From NCBI GenBank assembly GCA_021442155.1, contig CM038215.1, forward strand, positions 281,158,413 through 281,222,412: a stretch of DNA of 64,000 nucleotides, written 5' to 3'. Both the position numbers and the translations under genes were made by a program. The notes under the pieces are model-generated. The model was given only the letters and a program-made list of their open reading frames with translations. It had not been told where the DNA came from and did not search any database. Source of the stretch: Cymbidium sinense. Its lineage: Eukaryota > Streptophyta > Magnoliopsida > Asparagales > Orchidaceae. Of this stretch, positions 33,778-46,559 are shown one piece after another. The stretch's first letter is position 1. Each line of letters opens with the position of its first letter.

Positions 33778-36300
33778 TGTGGGCTCTGAAAATTCACCAC
33801 CGACCTCTCGATAAATGAAGAGAGTTTGATTGATTTTAAATGTGTCTGTGTAATTTTTAAGGCAGATGGAATAATAGATAGACACTACCAGATTTTGCCC
33901 TCATTTTGCGAGGACTTTAGATCTGGTTTCAGGTTTCTTATAGGCACAAGCCCCTATATTTAATTACCCCTCCTAATAAGTGAGAGAGAACTTTCTATTA
34001 AGGCTAGTCATTAGATCGCTTAATGTGTAGCGTGTAGTAGCAGCATGTGGAGTTTTGGAATTTAACATTATGAAATTCATCATTTTAGCTTAAAGCGGAT
34101 GATTGGGGGAATGATGATGTGTCCGATCTAGATCCAATGGTTCCGTCAACCCGAGCTATCATGGTCCCTAATCTACTTAGTCAGAGGAGGTAGTCAACCC
34201 AACCTGACAGAAGGATCCTTATCCGCAACACATGGGTTACGTCATTCAAGAAATCCTTGTAGACCTGAGGTGGTGTTTGTCTTAAGAGATAGACTTAAGT
34301 CTACCTTAGCTGACAGAGGGATTTTTTTCCAATCAAGTATACCCTATGATTCACAACTCAAAGGGCATAGCCATTGGGGAGCATACGGGCTACAGTCGTG
34401 ATCATAATATAATGGTTCCATTTGGCGGCAACCACCTCAGAGGACTCTAGTCGTAACTGCATCATATGTGAAGCTTACTGGCCAAGCCACGCATTCAGAG
34501 GACACATGCCACATCCTTACTGATATGAGATTAGTTGAGAGTGAACATGTGGAACACTTGATTTGACTTTGGCTCCTTTGTGAGCTAGAGTTTTCTTAAT
34601 TTGTCACCTAATAAACAGAAGGTGAGTTGGATTTTAGCTTTAAGTTTTTAGAGATTGAATTTCATTTAAGTATTTTTATTGATACTTAATTTAAATTTAT
34701 TTGATTTAAAATTTTAAATATATTTTGTTCAAGTATCCCTCTAGTTGAAATCACCATTTATCATAACCATCATCGGGGTATGAATAATTTGAGCATTCAT
34801 ACTATAATTTGATAATTTTATTTTAAGATTGAACCCCTTTGATTGAAATTTACAATCAACACAATCATCACTAGGGTATATATTGTTTGATAATTTAATT
34901 TATTATTTCGATCTTCGAACTTTATTAGTTTAATAATAGGATCATATTTACCGTCACATGACGTAATTAGCTGGATATTTTAATAAGAAATTCTTATAAT
35001 AATTAGATTTCTAGATTTTGTTAACCTTGACCTACTCCTAAGACCAAACGGAAACAACCCATGCAAAGATCCTCATCACTTGAATCTAAACATTCAAAGA
35101 TAGAAGGCCCATGTGTATTTAAGAATGCTTGCATAGTTTTAAGGCATTGAATTTAAATTTTAGTCATACTTTATAATATGTGTAAGAGTTCAATTGAAGC
35201 CTTAATTAACATTTTATGTTCGCATAATGTTGTGAATCGGTGGCATTCAATTCATTCATTTAAAAGCTTGCATAAGCTCTAAACCACATGACATAAAGTT
35301 TGCTTCAAGAGATGTGTAATAGATTTACATTCATTAAAATACTTACCTCTTGAATATTTTAACTCACATACAAGTCATTGCAAGTTTCATTGAAGTGTTT
35401 AGCATTGAATATTATATGAATATTTCTTCATATGAGAATGAGCTTTCAACTATAAAAAATTTGTTCTTTGATATAAATGACATTAAACTCAATTAGAGTT
35501 CATTTTTTATTCCACTTCAAGTCTATTTTATTCAAAGTTAAGTTTATATTTCTCACAAATATATTATGAGTCTAATATTGATCTCAAATTCTATTTATAT
35601 TTGACTTGAGTTTTTTTTTTTCTCAATATATGAAACAACAAGTTTCAAGCATTCATTTGATGATGAATGAAGTGAATGAACTCCTTTTTTTTACTTAGTA
35701 CATTCTCACATAATAATAATACTTTTCTATTAATTTAAATTTAATTTTGTAAAAATTTTAGGACTTCGATTTCATATTTAAATTAATTTCCAATATTTTA
35801 AGTTTAAGTCTAAAAAATTTTAAATTTTGGCAACATTCTGTATTTGTCATCATACATAGAAACTATTTTGTTTTACCGATATGCTCTATTGAGCAAATAG
35901 ATGTCTTGTTACACAACATGAAGTCTACTAAGCTCTATTGAGCATTTGTGGGATCTTCGATTTGCATATATAACAAACATATTCTCACATATTTAAGCCT
36001 CATCTTTTTTCAAGTCCCGATTTTGACAAAATTTCAGAACATTTCGCATGGGAGGGACATCTAACAATTTGTTTGGCTTACTATGCTTATATTGAGCGTA
36101 TCGAGTGGTGTCTTGTGACACCACTATCGTCTTCACACCCACTACACCCTATTGGGAATTATCAGAGTCTTGAAACCTACAGATAGAACCACAAGCACTA
36201 ACAAGTCTAATGACGCTTATCTATCTTTCCACCATTTAAAGGAGGTGTGTTCTCATTGACAATGATAGTTTAATACTTCCCAAGAATGACTCATGATGTT
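33778..36300 (+). mobile_element. Second LTR-like unit (TGTGGGCTC start + Z body)
   Basis: Starts TGTGGGCTCTGAAAATTCAC, like the giant LTR family. Its first ~900 bp match 5840-6640 (landmarks CAACCTGACAGAAGGATCCT and GGTGGTGTTTGTCT). Then it continues as the Z sequence instead of the body seen at 6640-10239. This shows two subfamilies sharing a 5' end. The 3' boundary is lost near 36300. No open frame. Confidence 0.55.
36104..36125. promoter_or_regulatory. Perfect inverted repeat, 9-bp arms, in Z copy 3
   Basis: Identical to 18957-18978: arms AGTGGTGTC and GACACCACT with TTGT between. It sits downstream of an ATATTGAGCGTAT block equivalent to the CTCTATTGAG blocks in the other Z copies. Confidence 0.6.
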
Positions 36301-36877
36301 GTTAGATTATAAACATTTGTATATTATAAACATCATCAAGTTTAAAAAAAATTTGTAGTTTAATCATAAAGACTTTGTAAGGTTGTTTTCATGTCTGAAT
36401 CAAACCTCCATACTAGGCAACTTATATTGCTCCATTAAATACACCAAGTTTTGCAAAATAAAGTACAAATCATAATTTGCTCAAGTATATGATCATGATA
36501 ATAAATTTTATAGCTTCATTAAGTTCAACATATTAACCATTTTGTATAGTTTTCATTAGCTTTCAATAACAATAATCCATAATAGCTATATTATAAACAT
36601 CATTTTTGAATTTTATTATTAATAAAATTTTCTCAATAGATTATTCTTAAAGATTATGAAATATTTTTTGTAAAAGATTTAAATCTAAAATAGATTTATA
36701 AATCTTTATAAAACATCACAACCTATAATCATAGGAAGATTTACTTACATATATCACATAATTCTTTCCAAGATCTTAGTTAGATATTTACTCATCAATA
36801 TTTTCATATGCTTATAAAGATGTATTTCACTCAGTTTATTATGATGATATTTTTTTGATGTAATATCAAGATTTAAG

Positions 36878-36911
<34 letters not shown>

Positions 36912-38614
36912 TATAAATACATGTATTTTCTTCTTCATAATATAATGCAGAGATTTATGTCAAGATTTTGACATATGAATCAAATATGTAAATAAAGATA
37001 AAGATATATAAAAAAAAATGATAATCATAATCTCTTAAATTCTTTTCACTTTCCTATAGATCATATTATGTGATATATTGAGAAGGAAATTATTCATTTA
37101 AAGCTGTGTATAGAAATGCAGATATTTAAGATAAAATTTGCTGAAAGTGTAATAAATAATAAATAAATTGACTCTTTCTGAGAAAACAATTCTCTATGGA
37201 GAATCCAACAAACCAAAATCTCATATGGCATTGAAGTATACATGAGCAACTTTGAGTCTCATTGATCACAAGTCATTGTCCCATCATATGAGCTATAATT
37301 AAATGACATTGAAATTATCATGGCTGATAACTAGATAAAACCAATCACATGAGTATAAATTTATGAGTGAAGAGAATCATAACTTAAAGAAGTGTTGGAC
37401 ATAATGGTTCTTGAGGAATGCTTTCTGTCTCTTCTCGCATGATTCCAACCGCTGCAGCTTGAGATTTCAAGTTGGTATTTAATGAGTTTCTCATTAAAGA
37501 TTGAATTAATCCATGAAAATAAAGAATTTTGGCTAGTGAGTAGTTCCATGGATTGGCTCTTGCTCTCAACTTGAAAAATATTGAAAAGCGATGTAAGAGG
37601 TTTATTTATGCGTTTCAAGTAAGAACAATAAAAGAGTAAATTCAATCATTTTCAAGATCTTATGTAATATATGCATTTGATTATATTAAAAATATATGCA
37701 TAATAAATACTTACATATATGATGAATTAATGTGAATTGGATGTGAAGCTTCATAAGTCCATTCCTTTGAGATTAGGAATAGTATTAAATGAATAAAAAT
37801 GATAAACTAGCACACATTGTGATATAGTTTGGTAAATTGAAAATTGTTAAAATATATACTAATTTTGTAAATGAGTTGATGGTAATCTACAATATGATTT
37901 TGTAAAATTTCAGCTCTATGTTTTTCTTTGCAGTTATATAAGTTAAATTATCAAATCAAATAAAAGACTATTTCTATTTTATCAAAATATTTACAACAAA
38001 TACAAATTGATGAAAGATAAACAAAAGATTTTTTAAAGTTTTCATTTCAAAATTTTATTTCAAATAAATAGATTATTTATAAAATAAAATAAATAAAAAG
38101 TATAAGAATAAAATTGATGATTAAAAAAATCTAATTTTTAGCATCATGCACTAACTTATTGATGTTTAATAAATCCATTTGTGTGAGATCATTACATTAA
38201 AATGGTGATTTGATGTTTCTTAAGAAACAACTTTGATTATTAAATTAACAAAGATAATGAATTACTATTGTTCATTCAAAACTCATACTATATATTTAAT
38301 TCTTAATCGATATGTAAGCAAGCAAGCTAGCAATTATTATTGACATAACAAATATCAATTTATCTTTGTTATCAAGTGTGCTATACTTAGAATTCAATTG
38401 AAATGATGCAATGTTTATCAAATTAGTTGAAAATGTAATATGAGTAAAATTAATAAAATTTGAATTAAAACGAATAAAAAAGTGTTTGTAACAAAGAAAA
38501 TAAACTTACAAGTCATGCAACATTTAATGGATAATAATGGAGAGGATTCATAAATTTAACACTATATGCCTAAGACATGATGACTAAGAATCTATCATAT
38601 CTTCAAATTTTGAA
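36301..38614. other. AT-rich intergenic, no gene
   Basis: Includes a (TA)n at 36879-36903. 37900-38614 is related to 13900-14840, and 37740-37870 to 27330-27480. Minus frames at 37361-37645 and 37384-37569 overlap in two frames and resemble no family I know; I leave them out as genes. Confidence 0.4.
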
Positions 38615-39315
38615 AGCGTAATGTGCACCTAGTGGTAATCAACCCAAATCAACATCCGCTTGTTCTCGACCATCGACCCTTTTGAAACTAGGGTCAAATG
38701 GTGCCACATCTACTGGTATGAGCATGAACGTCAAAGACTCGATCGATAAATGCCACTCTACCCTCTTCCACCGATCGAGTGACTCATGCTAATCATATAT
38801 CGAGCTCTGAGCATGTATTTGTGATGTAGTATGATCTCTGTAATGGCTCCCAAATCACCTGCACATATTAAAAATTATGTAAAATTAGAATATAAATTAT
38901 AGCTATTTGAATTGAAATGTACTCTGCAAGTCCAACCTGAGTATGCAGCAAGCCATCCAACTCATTTCTATATAATGCAATGTTCATCATGGACTACACG
39001 GAAGAATATCATTCATGATTTTAGCAACCTAAGTACGCAGCAAGCCCAAAAATCAATATGAACATGATTATAACTATTTCAAATAGACAAATGAAGTAGA
39101 CAATATATTATTTAACATGGACTACACAGAAGAGTATCATTCATGGACATGATTATGAAAAAAAATTAAACATATTTCATTTTCTTTGAAAATAAAATTA
39201 AATTAAAAAAACTCTTTTTATAGTTTGATTTTTTTCCATATAGAGAAGACGAATGCCAAAGTGTTCATACATTCAGAAGGAGAGCTATGAAAGTTTACTA
39301 GTGGGGCTATAAATT

Positions 39316-39594
39316 AAGGGACTGTTTGGGATCAATTTTGTTCTCTATTTTTTGTTTTTTATTTTTATGTTGTTTTTAAAAATATGTTTGTTTAGAGTTT
39401 TTTTATGTAGTTTTATTTTTATTTTCAAAACAAATAATGTTGTTTTTAAAACATTCAAAATATCTAAAAGAATTTTTGAATGTTTTAAAACACAACAATA
39501 ATCAAACAAGTTTATTTTTAAGCAAAACATAAACAAAACAAAACACAACTGCAAAATAAAAAATAAAAAACAAAAGTGATCCCAAATGACCTTT
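39316..39594. mobile_element. Foldback MITE, copy 1
   Basis: About 279 bp. It starts AAGGGACTGTTTGGGATCA and ends TGATCCCAAATGACCTTT, which are inverted repeats, and the interior is also largely self-complementary around 39470. The GGG..TGTTTGG end resembles Tourist-like (PIF/Harbinger) or hAT MITEs; flanking TTAA/TTTAA does not decide. Copies sit at the same place within the larger repeat at 54753-55022 and 63046-63330, so they spread by block duplication. The 86-codon minus frame inside is not a gene. Confidence 0.75.
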
Positions 39595-39621
39595 AAGAAT
39601 TTCAAAAAGTGCTTAACCTGC

Positions 39622-39760
39622 TGCTAGGGATGTATATGAGTCAAGCCGATCTCAAATCACCGTTAACTTGAACTTCAGATTGACTGATTTATGGAGTTTG
39701 AACTTGAGCTTTATTTTATTATTTTGAGTCAGCTCATTTAGTATAGAAGAGATAAAATAA
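39622..39760. mobile_element. hAT-like terminal fragment
   Basis: TAGGGATGTATATGAGTCAA then GCCGATCTC resembles the common plant hAT terminus TAGGG.TGTAAA.GAG.C.AGCCGA. The same occurs near 55048 and 63358. No opposite end was located, so this is a partial match only. Confidence 0.35.
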
Positions 39761-40429
39761 TTATAATTTAAATATTTATTTTGATAAAATGGCAAAAAAA
39801 TTGAGAACTTTAAAATAAAATAATAAGAAATTGCTTGCTTTATGATAGTAAGACAAAATTTTAAAATAATAATTATATACCTAAATTAATTATAATATAT
39901 TAATTATATATATATATATATTATAAGTATATATATATATATATATATATATTATATTCATATTTATATGAAAAAATATTCATTATGATATAATATGTAT
40001 TTCATATATCATTTTATTGACAAAAACATCATAATTTGCAATTTATTAAAATATTGTAAGTAATACTTTTAAGAAATTATTATTTGCAACAACTATATAG
40101 GTGAAAATGATTGAAATTTAAAAGTAAACTTTAAAATTTAGTTTTTATATGAATTAAAAAAAATTAGGATAGCATAGATCGCTTTTGTTTTAAATACATA
40201 TTTATTAAAATATTACTAATAAAATACTAGTAATTTTCATCAATATTATTATCATTATTATTATTATTATTATTTTGGAAATATATTAAAATAACATAAT
40301 ATTAGAAAGAGAGGGAAGCTAAAAATTATTTTTTTATTTTTATGAGATAACATAAATCAATTTAAAATAAAAAAAATGAAATTTACTTAAGTTTAATTAA
40401 ATTTGATTGTGTAAGGAAGTTAATATGTG

Positions 40430-41021
40430 TCTCTCTCATTGTAATAAATAAAATATTAATTTCTCTCCCCATAACCGAGATGATACTTCGTTTCAGTTGT
40501 ATTGCTAAAACCAACAAGACAATGAGAGGAGCCATCTTCCTGCGCTCCCACTTACCAAGAAAACATAAAAATTCTTCCTCCCTATTGTGGATTCTATCTG
40601 GTAGGGGAGTCGACAAAGCTGGTGTTGGTTAAGGGCAGTGAAAGCAGCATTAGTTGAGCTAACGTGTTGTGATTTTGTTGGTGTAGGGGGCATGAGCCCC
40701 TAGTGCCCTCACTATAACTCTGCCCTTGCACACATTAGTATTATCATTACAAGGAAGCAAACTGCAACAAAATACAACGTATATTTTTTGACATGAATAT
40801 AATAATTACATGAACGTAATCCAAAATAGAATTGGCATTTGAATATCTATTGCATTCAATCATTAAGTTAGCTAGCTTGATTGAAGCCTCTACAAAGAAT
40901 GGGGTCCAGAGCTTTAAGAACAAGCTGATGGGACAAGTCTCGGAAGAGTAGAAATTGCTATATTCTTTAACAAAATTATGAAGCATTGAAATCAAATTGC
41001 TTAACTTCTAGACACCATAGG
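40430..41021. repeat. Dispersed repeat flanking copia LTR
   Basis: Duplicate of 22751-23301, ending at the copia LTR start. Minus frames at 40383-40616 and 40505-40693 overlap in different frames and do not persist in the other copy. Rejected as genes. Confidence 0.6.
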
Positions 41022-41511
41022 TGTTAGAACTATAAGAAATTAAATTGGCAATTAAGAAATAAATTTAACATAACAAAGCAAATAGAAATAAGTAATGAGA
41101 TTGAAATAGCCTGAGGGAGGCATGCAGGTGACACTATACTTAGAGACCAACCCTTGGGTGCCCAAACAAAACTTTTCTACTTTGTGAGATACAACTCCCT
41201 CTTGCCTTGATCGCGCATGCATTGATCCAAAACTTCAAGTAATCGTGTCTCTTGTTGCCCCAAAAAAAAATGAAAAGAATGACAAGAAAAATTGTGAATG
41301 GAGAAAGGAAGAGAGAATATTCAGATTTTATTATGTCACTCAAGCTCACATTATCATCTATTTATAAGTGAAGGAAGAGAGCTCAATATTAAATCACCTA
41401 ATGATGATTTATAGTCGTTACTAACCATTATTTTAAGTTATAAATTAATTTATTTCTATTTATTTAATTTATATTATACGTTATACAACTAATATTTATA
41501 TTATAATAACG

Positions 41512-41557
<46 letters not shown>

Positions 41558-41895
41558 ATTCTTTTATTATCCATTACAATTCCTGCTCCAATAAATAAAT
41601 AAAATATTTATAAATAAACTTGAGGTGAATAAAATAAGAGATCAAGACTCAAAATTTTTGTTTTGGACAACTTTTATAATGCATTCGATAAAAGTACCTT
41701 CGGTTTGAACTTTCACTTAGTATAACCAAAAACTATAATAAATACTATAGTAATCAAGTTTTGAACTAGGTATATAAATTAGTGTATCATTTGGTATACA
41801 CATGATATGAAACACGCTATAAGTTCTACTCAATGGTGCTTTAAAGGCCATCTTTCATCTTAATTCATAAGTATTTTAGGATCAATAAGATCTCA
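41022..41895 (-). repeat. Copia 3' LTR
   Basis: Plus-strand sequence starts TGTTAGAACTATAAG and ends GATCTCA, so on the element's strand it begins TGAGATC and ends TTCTAACA. It contains a (TA)n at 41513-41554. Homologous to 45001-45582 and 23302-24203. The minus frame at 41140-41349 is LTR sequence. Confidence 0.75.
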
Positions 41896-42179
41896 TTGTA
41901 GCGGCCTATTCTAGCACTTATATAGGTGAGATCTCCAAGATATACTGCAATTATAATATCTAGCAAAATTTTTGCCTTTGATCTCATTAAGAGCTATAGC
42001 TCAACTTTATTTTCATTGCAGTTTAGCACAAATGAATATAAAGATGGTATTTATAATATTTAAAGTTGTGCTTTTCGATCGACTTTGTTTTACCACATTG
42101 AACATTCTATCCAATATGAATGTTGGGTTTCTTGTGATGGCTATTTTAACCCCATCCCTTATAATGATCTCAATATAGA

Positions 42180-43680
42180 AGTCTTTGCAAGCCCTTTCGT
42201 CAATGGATCTGCAATATTTTTCTCAGAACAAATAAAATGGTAAGTAACACCTCTTTTATATAATTCATATAAAGACTCATGCCTTATTCTTATATGATAT
42301 TTTTTATCATTATATTTTGCACTTTTTGCTTTTGCTATAGCAGCTTAATTATCACTATTTATTAAAATAGCAGGTATATGTTTTTTAATATAAGGTAAAC
42401 AAAATAATAAACTTTTAAGCCACTCGACTTCAGAAGTAACAAGACTAAGTGCTATAAATTCTTTTTTCATAGTTGATCTAGAGATTAATGTTTGTTTAGT
42501 AGATTTCTATGATATTGCACCACCACAAAATGTGAAGACATAACCACTAGTAGCTTTTGTTTCACTAGTGTTGGCAATCCAACTAGCATCACAATAACCT
42601 TCTAATACTATAAAAAACCACTATAATTAATGCAATAGTTTATTGTACCTTTTAAATATTTAAAAATTCTTTCTAGTGCTTTCCAATGAGTTTCACTAGG
42701 ATTACTAGTATATCTACTCAATTTTCCTACAGCATAAGCAATATCAAGTCGAGAATAATTTGCTAGATGCATAAGACAATCAATTATTTGAGAATATTTT
42801 AATTCTGATACACTATCACCTAAATTATTTATAAGATGTAAGCTAGAGTTATATGGACTGCTTGCAGGACTCACATCTTGAAAATTAAATTTTTTTAAGA
42901 AGTTTTTGAATATAATGTGATTGAGTAATAGAAATGTTATTTGCATTTCTATAAATCTTTATACCTAGTATTACATTAGCTTCACCTAAATCATTCATAT
43001 CAAATTGAGTTGATAGAAATTCTTTAATATTATTTATAATATTGAGATTTGTACCAAAATTAAAATATCATCAACATAAAGACATAAAATAATATAATCA
43101 TGATCAACAACTTTAATATAAACACATGTATCAAACTCACTAATAAAAAATTCATATGTCAATACTATTTTATCAAACTTTTCATGTCATTGTTTATGAG
43201 CTTGTTTTAATCCATATAAAGATTTTACTAAGTTACAAACTTTATTTTCTTAACCTTTTACTATAAAACCTTCAGGTTGATCAATATAAAATTTTTCATC
43301 TAAATCGCCATTTAAAAATACAATTTTTACATCCATTTGATGTATAACTAGATTATATCAAGATACTAAAACAAAAATTGTAAAATTCTAGAAACCGGAG
43401 AATAAATATCAAAATAGTCAACACCACTTTTTGTATATATCATTTAACGAATCTTGCTTTATATTTATCTATAGATTCATCTAATTTTAATTTTTTTTTG
43501 AATATCCATTTACATTCAATAGTTTTACAACTTGGAGGTAAATCACAAAGTACTCAAGTCTTATTTGATATGATAGAATCTATTTCATTATTAATAGCTT
43601 CTTTTCAAAATGGTGCATCTATAGAATTCATAGCTTCATCAAAAGTAGTAAGATCATTTTCTAAAATAAATATTTGTTAA
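42180..43680 (-). pseudogene. Copia reverse transcriptase and RNase H, broken
   Basis: Minus strand, 5' to 3': TFDEAMNSIDAPF*KEAINN, CKWIFKKKLKLDESIDKYKA, HQMDVK-type and GDLDEKFYIDQPEGF-type segments, LCLYVDDILI with the YVDD catalytic box at about 43063-43083, FDMNDLGEANVILGIKIY, then YSRLDIAYAVGKLSRYTSNP, KALERIFKYLKGT, EGYCDASWIANTSETKATSG, and the RNase H tail ending near NIADPLTKGL. This is Pfam RVT_2 plus the copia RNase H. Multiple stops and frameshifts; not functional. The catalytic box survives. Confidence 0.9.
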
Positions 43681-44005
43681 AGAGAATAAAAATCATCACA
43701 TAAAATTTTCTCTTTTCTAATTCTTTTATTTTTTTTTTTCTAATATTTTCCTCATTGTTGTTAGTTAAAATAGTATCATCATTATTTATTATCAAATTTT
43801 CTATTGAAGATTCTTTTTGATTAATAACCTTATTTGACTCAAAAACTTGACAATAACTATGTCGAACAAGCACTGAACCACTAATTAAAATTCTCTTAAT
43901 ATTCAGTACATATAAAACTGAATATAATTTTAAATATTTTCCTGATGTCAATTTTAGATCAATATCTCCTTCTCCGACCACACTAGCTAATGCTCCATTG
44001 CCCAT
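43661..44005 (-). pseudogene. Copia PR/pre-integrase piece fused to IN-RT linker
   Basis: The open frame reads MGNGALASVVGEGDIDLKLT, SGKYLKLYSVLYVLNIKRIL, ISGSVLV and VFESNKV, which is the part between the protease active site and integrase. It then passes into an acidic Asn/Glu-rich stretch like the linker that normally lies between integrase and RT. The whole integrase core (HHCC and DDE) is therefore absent, by an internal deletion near 43850. The protease DSG/DTG motif upstream is also missing. Confidence 0.75.
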
Positions 44006-44129
44006 GCTTACACTTCCTCTTAGCGTATCCTCAAAGGAAGAGAATCATTGGCATTTGAAGTGATCTTATTAATTTATGGTTGAGATCGATTTTGCTCAAA
44101 AGTCTTATTACTTTCTTTGGATCTCTTAT

Positions 44130-44941
44130 CTTTCTGATAATAACAAGCCTTTGCAAGATGGTTGGTTCTCTGCATACCCAACATTAAATCTCATTATGCT
44201 TTTTATTTTTATTGCTAGACTAGTGTAAAATTTGTTTCTTAAACTTTTATTAAATGGTTTAAAATTTTTTTGTTTAAAATTACTCTTTTCGTTGACATGT
44301 GTTTGAGATTCAATTTTAGTGAGAGTTTTCTCTTTTTTTTTTTTTTTTTTCTATTCTAAGTGCAATAATAAGATCATCAAGAGACATCTTATTTCTATTA
44401 TGCCTAAGTGTTAGTGCAAATTGACTCCATGATTATGGTAATTTTTCTATTATCGATGCAACTATAAATGCTTCGTCATACATTTTGCCAAGTTCTTTTA
44501 GATCATGAATAATATCTTGGATTTAATTTACTTGATCACGGTGCGAATCACTCATTTTATATCCATTGAATGATTCGATCGAATATTTTTCTAGACCCAC
44601 ATCTTTATTTTCATATTTTGATTCAAGTGCTTTCCAAAGCTTAAAAGAAGATGTTGATGTACAAAACATGTCATAAAGTCGATCGGAAAGAACACTACGA
44701 ATGCGCCCAAGATAAAGAAAATTAATTTCTTGTGGAGATTTTCTTTTTCTAACCCTTTATTGAAAATAGAATTATTTTCTCTTTCCGAATTAGGATCGGA
44801 TGAAGGAGGATTATATATTACAGAAATTAATCCTAAACATGTCAACCAATATACAATTTTCTTTTGCCATCTTTTAAAGTGTGTTCCTATAAATTTTTTC
44901 AACTTAACATCATCATGACAAAGCGATATTTGTGTAGACAT
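44130..44941 (-). pseudogene. Copia gag with zinc-knuckle remnant
   Basis: Starts MSTQISLCHDDVKLKKFIGT, then HFKRWQKKIVYWLTCLGL, which matches the gag start of Ty1/copia elements (usual form KFDGTNFKRWQKKM.FYLT). After frameshifts, TNHLAKACYYQKDKRSKE at about 44110-44175 is the end of a CX2CX4HX4C zinc knuckle with its two first cysteines lost. Full gag is longer than the first open frame (116 codons). The plus frame at 44730-44918 is a shadow. Confidence 0.8.
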
Positions 44942-45000
44942 ATTTTTTGAATTGATGAAAATAATTAAAACTAAGAAAATATATTGATCTACTTTAAGAT

Positions 45001-45582
45001 TGTTAGAACTATAAGAAAATAAATTGGCAATTAAGAAATAAACTTAACATAACAAAGCAAATAAAAATAAAAGTAATGAGATTGTAATAATAGAGGGAGG
45101 CATGCCGATGACACTATCCTTAGAGTAGATCCATGGGTGCACCAAATTGTGGCTCTCTTTTCTACTTGTGAGATAAAACTCATCCCCTTGCCTTTGATGC
45201 ATGCACCACTGATCGGCAAAACTTCAAACTAACCACATGTCTCTTATTGCCCAAAAAAATGAAATGAAGACAATGACAAGAAAAATTGTGAATGGAGAAA
45301 GGAAGAGAGAATATTCAGATTTTGTCATGCCATTCAAGCTCACATTATCATCTATTTATAAGTGAAAGATGAGAGCTCAATATTAAATCACCTAAATATA
45401 ATTTATAGTTACTAGGTGGTTTTAAGTTATGAATTAATTTATTTGTATTTATTTAATTTTATGTTATAAGTTACACAACTAATATTTATATTATAATAAT
45501 GTTTAGAATAATAACGTTAAGAATAATGTTATTATAACATATATATATATATATATATATTCCTTTATTATCCATAATAATA
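45001..45582 (-). repeat. Copia 5' LTR, truncated
   Basis: Matches 41022-41580 and then ends, so about 300 bp of the LTR's upstream (U3) part are missing. Sequence to the right is unrelated. It contains a shorter (TA)n at 45537-45560. Confidence 0.75.
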
Positions 45583-46559
45583 TAGTCTCATCAGTCTTGT
45601 GAGTCCTCCACCATAACAAGCTTTGCTGGTTTTGATGCAATCAAAATCTTAATGCTTCTGGTTTCTTCATATCATTGCACACGATTATAAATAAGAGTAG
45701 TTCTTCTGCATAAAATCAGTCTTGCTCTGCGGTTGGTATGGCCTTGCGCACATTTCTTATAAATCAATTTTAGTAAAACCAAATTGAATTAAGTGCAAGG
45801 TTTCAACAAGGCTTGCTCGAATTGCTTGCATAAATAGTTGAGGTTTCCAAATGCGGTTGGAAGCAATTTGTGCACTTGAAGGTGAGAGGCTCTTGCAATA
45901 AGAGTTTATGTAAAATAAGAGTTGATTCTTGCAAAAAATTATAGTTGACAATGTAAATTATAGTTGTCTCGTTACCTTAGCGTTATATGAGCAATAAAGC
46001 AAAAAATTGCTATATGAAACAATTCTTATATAAAATATAAAATAAAATATTTGAGAAAATATCACATTTTTCTTTAATGCTCATCTACCACCACATGACT
46101 TGTCGACCTTACTGTATTTCTTTCCTTCTAATAGTCAATTTCACTCTAAATTCACAGGTAGCTTGTTTATTGAGTAACATGTATCAAACTCCAATAGTGT
46201 GACTTTGCTAGCCTTATGGGCTTTTGCAAGTTATTTTGTGATGTCATAGATCACTTTTATAAATATTTCTACTTTTTTTGTTGGCATTGTTATCTAGAAA
46301 AGTTTTTATGCGTCTTTTTTAGGACTTCTTCTAAGCCTCAAACTATTAGGTATTCCAACAAAAATGTCATCATCGACTATGCTCCATTGACCCTTTCTCA
46401 AAAAAGTAGAAACTTTCATATACCTTTTTACCTAAAAAAATAAAAATATTAATATATATTAAAGAAATATTAAATAATGTTATACATATCATGAACCTAA
46501 CAACATATTAGCTTTCATCAACATAAGTATTCCACCATGAGTACTTTTTGGTTCTAATA
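45583..46559. other. Intergenic, no gene recognised
   Basis: Two short frames (45757-45951 minus, 46216-46443 plus) match no family known to me. 45583-45960 is less AT-rich and might be old coding sequence (ITSFAGFDAIKILMLLVSSY on the plus strand), but this is too weak to call. Confidence 0.35.

Larger units (their letters stand above)
38615..40260. repeat. AT-rich composite block, copy also at 54085-55720
   Basis: Begins with a GC-richer part (AATGTGCACCTAGTGGTAAT, CATCGACCCTTTTGAAAC), then AT-rich sequence, a foldback MITE, a hAT-like start and a (TA)n tract (39907-39957). The latter half also matches 62780-64000. Non-coding. The plus/minus frames here are artefacts. Confidence 0.7.
41022..45582 (-). 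mobile_element. Decayed Ty1/copia retrotransposon
   Basis: Minus-strand element with a 3' LTR at 41022-41895, an internal region with gag and pol remnants, and a partial 5' LTR at 45001-45582. Pol order on the minus strand is gag, zinc knuckle, a piece of the protease/pre-integrase segment, then directly RT and RNase H. The protease active site and integrase core are missing. Stops occur throughout. A polypurine tract before the 3' LTR and a primer-binding site after the 5' LTR are not evident. Confidence 0.85.

Noticed and set aside
39316..39594. Could the MITE be assigned firmly to PIF/Harbinger or hAT?
   Set aside because: The GGGACTGTTTGG tip suits Tourist-like elements but the flanks do not give an unambiguous 3-bp or 8-bp target duplication.
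39345..39605. 86-codon minus-strand Phe/Leu/Lys-rich frame
   Set aside because: Lies wholly inside the foldback MITE and reflects its T-rich and A-rich arms.
40505..40693. Minus-strand frame with start MPPTPTKSQHVSSTNAAFTA
   Set aside because: Overlaps a second frame, and the sister sequence at 22870-23000 has gaps that break it.
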